NCBI GenBank assembly: GCA_964569385.1
Contig: CAZMUM010000015.1
Location: 39,861-103,860 of the forward strand
DNA from: JAADHX01 sp964569385
GTDB lineage: Bacteria; Actinomycetota; Acidimicrobiia; Acidimicrobiales; Poriferisodalaceae
DNA length: 64,000 nt
Direction of reading: 5' to 3'
The notes beneath the pieces are model-generated. The model was not told the DNA's origin. It did not search any database and saw only the letters and a list, made by a program, of their open reading frames with translations. The position numbers and the translations under genes are program-made. Of the stretch, positions 61,795 to 64,000 are shown one piece after another (position 1 is the stretch's first letter; every line of letters starts with the position of its first letter).

Positions 61795-62751
61795 TCAGGG
61801 TCGGGGTTTGACCGTCGCGAGGTGCGCTGTCAGTTGCTGGAGAAGGGTCAGCAGCTCGGCGGGTTCGGCGTGGTGGACGTCGACGTTGAGGGCGGCGAGC
61901 GTCAATACCGGCCAGCTGAGGTCGTCGACGTCCATGACGATGCGGGTTGTGTCAGGGCCGTGGGCGGTGGCGGTGCCCCATGGTCCGAGTTCCTCCTGGA
62001 CCGTTTGTAGTGGTGCCTCGACGATGAGCTCAACGTGATAGGTGGCGGGGACCGACGCGATCGACTCGATGACGAAAGCGACCGGATCAGGTGCAGGCAA
62101 CGATCTTGGGTCGAATCGGAGACCGGTCGGTCGGGGTTCGTCGATGCGGTCCAGTCGGAATATGCGCCAGTCGGCCCGGTCGAGATCCCAGCTGATGAGG
62201 TACCAGCGTCGGTCGAGGGGCACGACGTGGTGCGGTTCGACGTAACGGTCGGTGACGTCCCCGGCAGCGTTGCGGTAGGTGAATCGGAGTCCTTCATTGT
62301 CGCGACAAGTTCGAGCGAGGGTGGTGAGGGTGTCAAGAGCAACGTCATCGAACTCACCGGCAGGGGCGCTGATTGCTGTGGCGACTGCTTCGGCCTGGCT
62401 ACGGAGTTTGGGTGGCAGGAGTTGGGTGATCTTGACGAGCGCTCCGATAGCTGCGTCGGCGATCCCGCCGATGGGCTGGCTTGCAGCGTTTCGCAGCCCG
62501 ATGGCGACTGCGACTGCTTCTTCGTCAGTGAGTAGCAGGGGCGGGAGCCGGCCACCGGGTCCCAGCTGATAGCCGCCGCCCAGTCCGCTAGTGCCTTGGA
62601 CCGGGTAGCCGAGTTCTCGGAGCCGTTCGACGTCTCGGCGTAGCGTCCGGTCGCTGACCTCGAGTCGTTGGGCTAGGTCGTCGCCGCTCCAGTGGTGCCT
62701 GGCCTGAAGCAGGGCGAGGAGTCCGAGCATGCGTTCGCCGGTGCTGGCCAT
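61795..62751 (-). CDS. HTH-WYL transcriptional regulator
   Basis: The 318-residue protein has the HTH HHWSGDDLAQRLEVSDRTLR and RDVERLRELGYPVQG. A WYL domain follows (FTYRNAAGDVTDRYVEPHHV, then RRWYLISWDLDRADWRIFRL), and then a C-terminal WCX-like extension. It is divergent to a drug-export-type ABC ATPase gene 89 bp away and is its likely regulator. It is not closely similar to the WYL protein at 33120-33848. Confidence 0.92.
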   Translation of the reverse strand: MASTGERMLGLLALLQARHHWSGDDLAQRLEVSDRTLRRDVERLRELGYPVQGTSGLGGGYQLGPGGRLPPLLLTDEEAVAVAIGLRNAASQPIGGIADAAIGALVKITQLLPPKLRSQAEAVATAISAPAGEFDDVALDTLTTLARTCRDNEGLRFTYRNAAGDVTDRYVEPHHVVPLDRRWYLISWDLDRADWRIFRLDRIDEPRPTGLRFDPRSLPAPDPVAFVIESIASVPATYHVELIVEAPLQTVQEELGPWGTATAHGPDTTRIVMDVDDLSWPVLTLAALNVDVHHAEPAELLTLLQQLTAHLATVKPRP

Positions 62752-62840
62752 CCATCGCAGAATAGTTCAAGTACCGGACAGAAGTTGACCGGAATCATAT
62801 CTACGGTTGCTTCGACCGGCCAATTCCGAAGGAGCAACTG

Positions 62841-63827
62841 ATGATTCACACCGAGGATCTAACCCGTCACTTTCGTGCTGGGAGCGAGACCGTCGAGGCG
62901 GTCGGGGGCATCAGCCTCGACGTGGCCGCGGGGGAACTCGTTGCGTTGCTCGGCCCTAACGGCGCGGGGAAGTCGACCACGCTGCGGATGCTCACAACTC
63001 TGCTGTCCCCAACCTCGGGTACTGCGCGGGTCGCCGGCTACGACGTGGCTGCGGAACCAGCTCGGGTTCGCCAGGCGATCGGGTCGATAGGTCAGGGACA
63101 CGGTGCTAGTCCGAACCAGCGGGTTCGCGATGAACTCGTTGACCATGCCCGTTTTTACCGACTATCTCGGACGGCAGCTCGGGAGCGAGCTGACGAATTG
63201 CTCAGCGAACTCGACCTCACCGATCTGGCGGACCGATCCGTCCAGCAACTTTCGGGAGGCCAGAAACGCAGACTGGACATTGCGATGGGCCTCGTGACCG
63301 AGCCAGCGCTGCTGTTCTTCGACGAACCATCGACAGGTCTCGACCCACAGAACCGGGCAAACCTGGCCGACCTCATCCGCAGGGCGCGCGACGAAGCCGG
63401 GACCACGGTTGTGTTCTCGACTCACTACATGGACGAGGCAGACGCCCTGGCCGATCGAGTGATCATCATCGACCACGGCCACATCATCGCCGACGCCCCA
63501 CCACAGCAGCTAAAAGCAGACCTAGCTGGCGACACCATCACGATCAGTCCAATCAACCGTGATGACCTCACCCGCACCGTCCACGCCATCTCGGCCGTCG
63601 CCGGCGTGGCACCCGAACAAGTCACTGTGTCAGGCAACGCTGTACTCATCGGTACTGCGTGCGGGAAATCGGCGCTGCCAAACATGGTTCGCGCGCTCGA
63701 CACAAACGGGGTGGGCATCGACTGGTGCGATGTCCGGTCAGCGACCCTCGATGATGTCTTCCTCGCCCTAACCGGCCGCAACGTCGGAGAGAACCCCACC
63801 CCAAGCCATCGCCACACCACGCCCTAG
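62841..63827 (+). CDS. ABC transporter ATP-binding protein, DrrA-like
   Basis: AAGGAG precedes the ATG at 62841 with good spacing. The 328-residue product has Walker A LLGPNGAGKSTTLRML, signature QQLSGGQKRRLDIAMGL, Walker B PALLFFDEPSTGLDP and the H-loop VFSTHYMDEAD. A C-terminal extension of about 90 residues is typical for the daunorubicin-resistance (DrrA) subfamily. It should energise a membrane exporter with the permease that begins 32 bp downstream. Confidence 0.94.
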   Translation: MIHTEDLTRHFRAGSETVEAVGGISLDVAAGELVALLGPNGAGKSTTLRMLTTLLSPTSGTARVAGYDVAAEPARVRQAIGSIGQGHGASPNQRVRDELVDHARFYRLSRTAARERADELLSELDLTDLADRSVQQLSGGQKRRLDIAMGLVTEPALLFFDEPSTGLDPQNRANLADLIRRARDEAGTTVVFSTHYMDEADALADRVIIIDHGHIIADAPPQQLKADLAGDTITISPINRDDLTRTVHAISAVAGVAPEQVTVSGNAVLIGTACGKSALPNMVRALDTNGVGIDWCDVRSATLDDVFLALTGRNVGENPTPSHRHTTP

Positions 63828-63858
63828 CGACCCCATCCAAGCATCCAGAGGCCCCACG

Positions 63859-64000
63859 ATGACCAACCCGACAACACCCACTCCAACCAGACCAGCGGCG
63901 ATCACCACCGCTCGATCACTCGCCATCGACACGAGCCTGGTACTTCTGGGCTTCCCCTCTAATCGTGGAGGGTTTCTTATAGTTGGTTTCAGTTTCTCAT
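63859..64000 (+). CDS. ABC-2-type permease, 5' part only
   Basis: An ATG at 63859 starts MTNPTTPTPTRPAAITTARS and then LAIDTSLVLL, the usual cytoplasmic start of DrrB-type permeases. After about 63945 the base composition becomes AT-rich and the reading (GFPSNRGGFLIVGFSF) no longer looks like a permease, although the frame stays open to the edge. Either an insertion element begins there or the contig end is chimeric. Confidence 0.6.
   Translation, partial: MTNPTTPTPTRPAAITTARSLAIDTSLVLLGFPSNRGGFLIVGFSFS

Noticed and set aside
1..64000. tRNA, rRNA, riboswitch or replication-origin signals
   Set aside because: I looked for cloverleaf-like and conserved RNA segments by eye and found none; a covariance-model search would be needed to exclude them.

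Overview
The window looks like a draft chromosome scaffold from a GC-rich actinobacterium, most likely an Acidimicrobiia-like lineage. The evidence is frequent GTG starts, several probably leaderless genes, two mycothiol-type DinB/maleylpyruvate-isomerase-fold proteins, an LLM-class flavin oxidoreductase and an MmpL transporter. This placement is inferred from gene content, not from a marker gene. Two runs of exactly 100 N (4537-4636 and 34907-35006) are scaffold joins. No rRNA or tRNA gene was recognised.

Left part (1-20 kb): a sulfatase cut by the left edge, a MazF-type toxin-antitoxin pair, an LLM oxidoreductase, a secreted flavin amine oxidase whose domains are circularly permuted, and an ATPase interrupted by a gap. 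Then come an aminotransferase/dihydrodipicolinate-synthase operon, a CopB-type copper ATPase behind a MerR/CueR-type promoter, and a VapBC-like pair. These are followed by a catabolic block (VOC protein, PhyH dioxygenase, 2-oxoglutarate/Fe(II) oxygenase, FAH-family hydrolase, PhzF-like protein with a divergent LysR regulator) and a TetR/DUF6326 pair.

Centre (20.35-33.3 kb): a complete type I-G (formerly I-U) CRISPR-Cas locus. It has a 37-repeat array with 36 spacers, cas2 and a cas4-cas1 fusion on the minus strand, and, divergently, cas3 (helicase followed by a C-terminal HD domain), csx17 (cas8), csb1 (cas7) and csb2 (cas5-cas6), which overlap as one operon. The locus is bracketed by a 208-bp direct repeat. 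The right copy is the 3' end of an intact WYL-regulator gene. The left copy is an orphan fragment that merges into a chimeric first CRISPR repeat. This is the clearest structural novelty of the window.

Right part (33-64 kb): small metabolic and regulatory units, including RidA, DinB, SDR, a molybdopterin oxidoreductase fused to a DUF2867-like domain with its TetR regulator, YceI, pirin/MarR, isochorismatase, nucleoside hydrolase, MMPL transporter, ATP-grasp enzyme, NfuA, ferredoxin, AraC, PPOX/MarR and HigBA, and an ABC transporter start at the right edge. Broken genes are frequent from 41 to 62 kb: frameshifts, single in-frame stops, and IS6- and IS3-like remnants.
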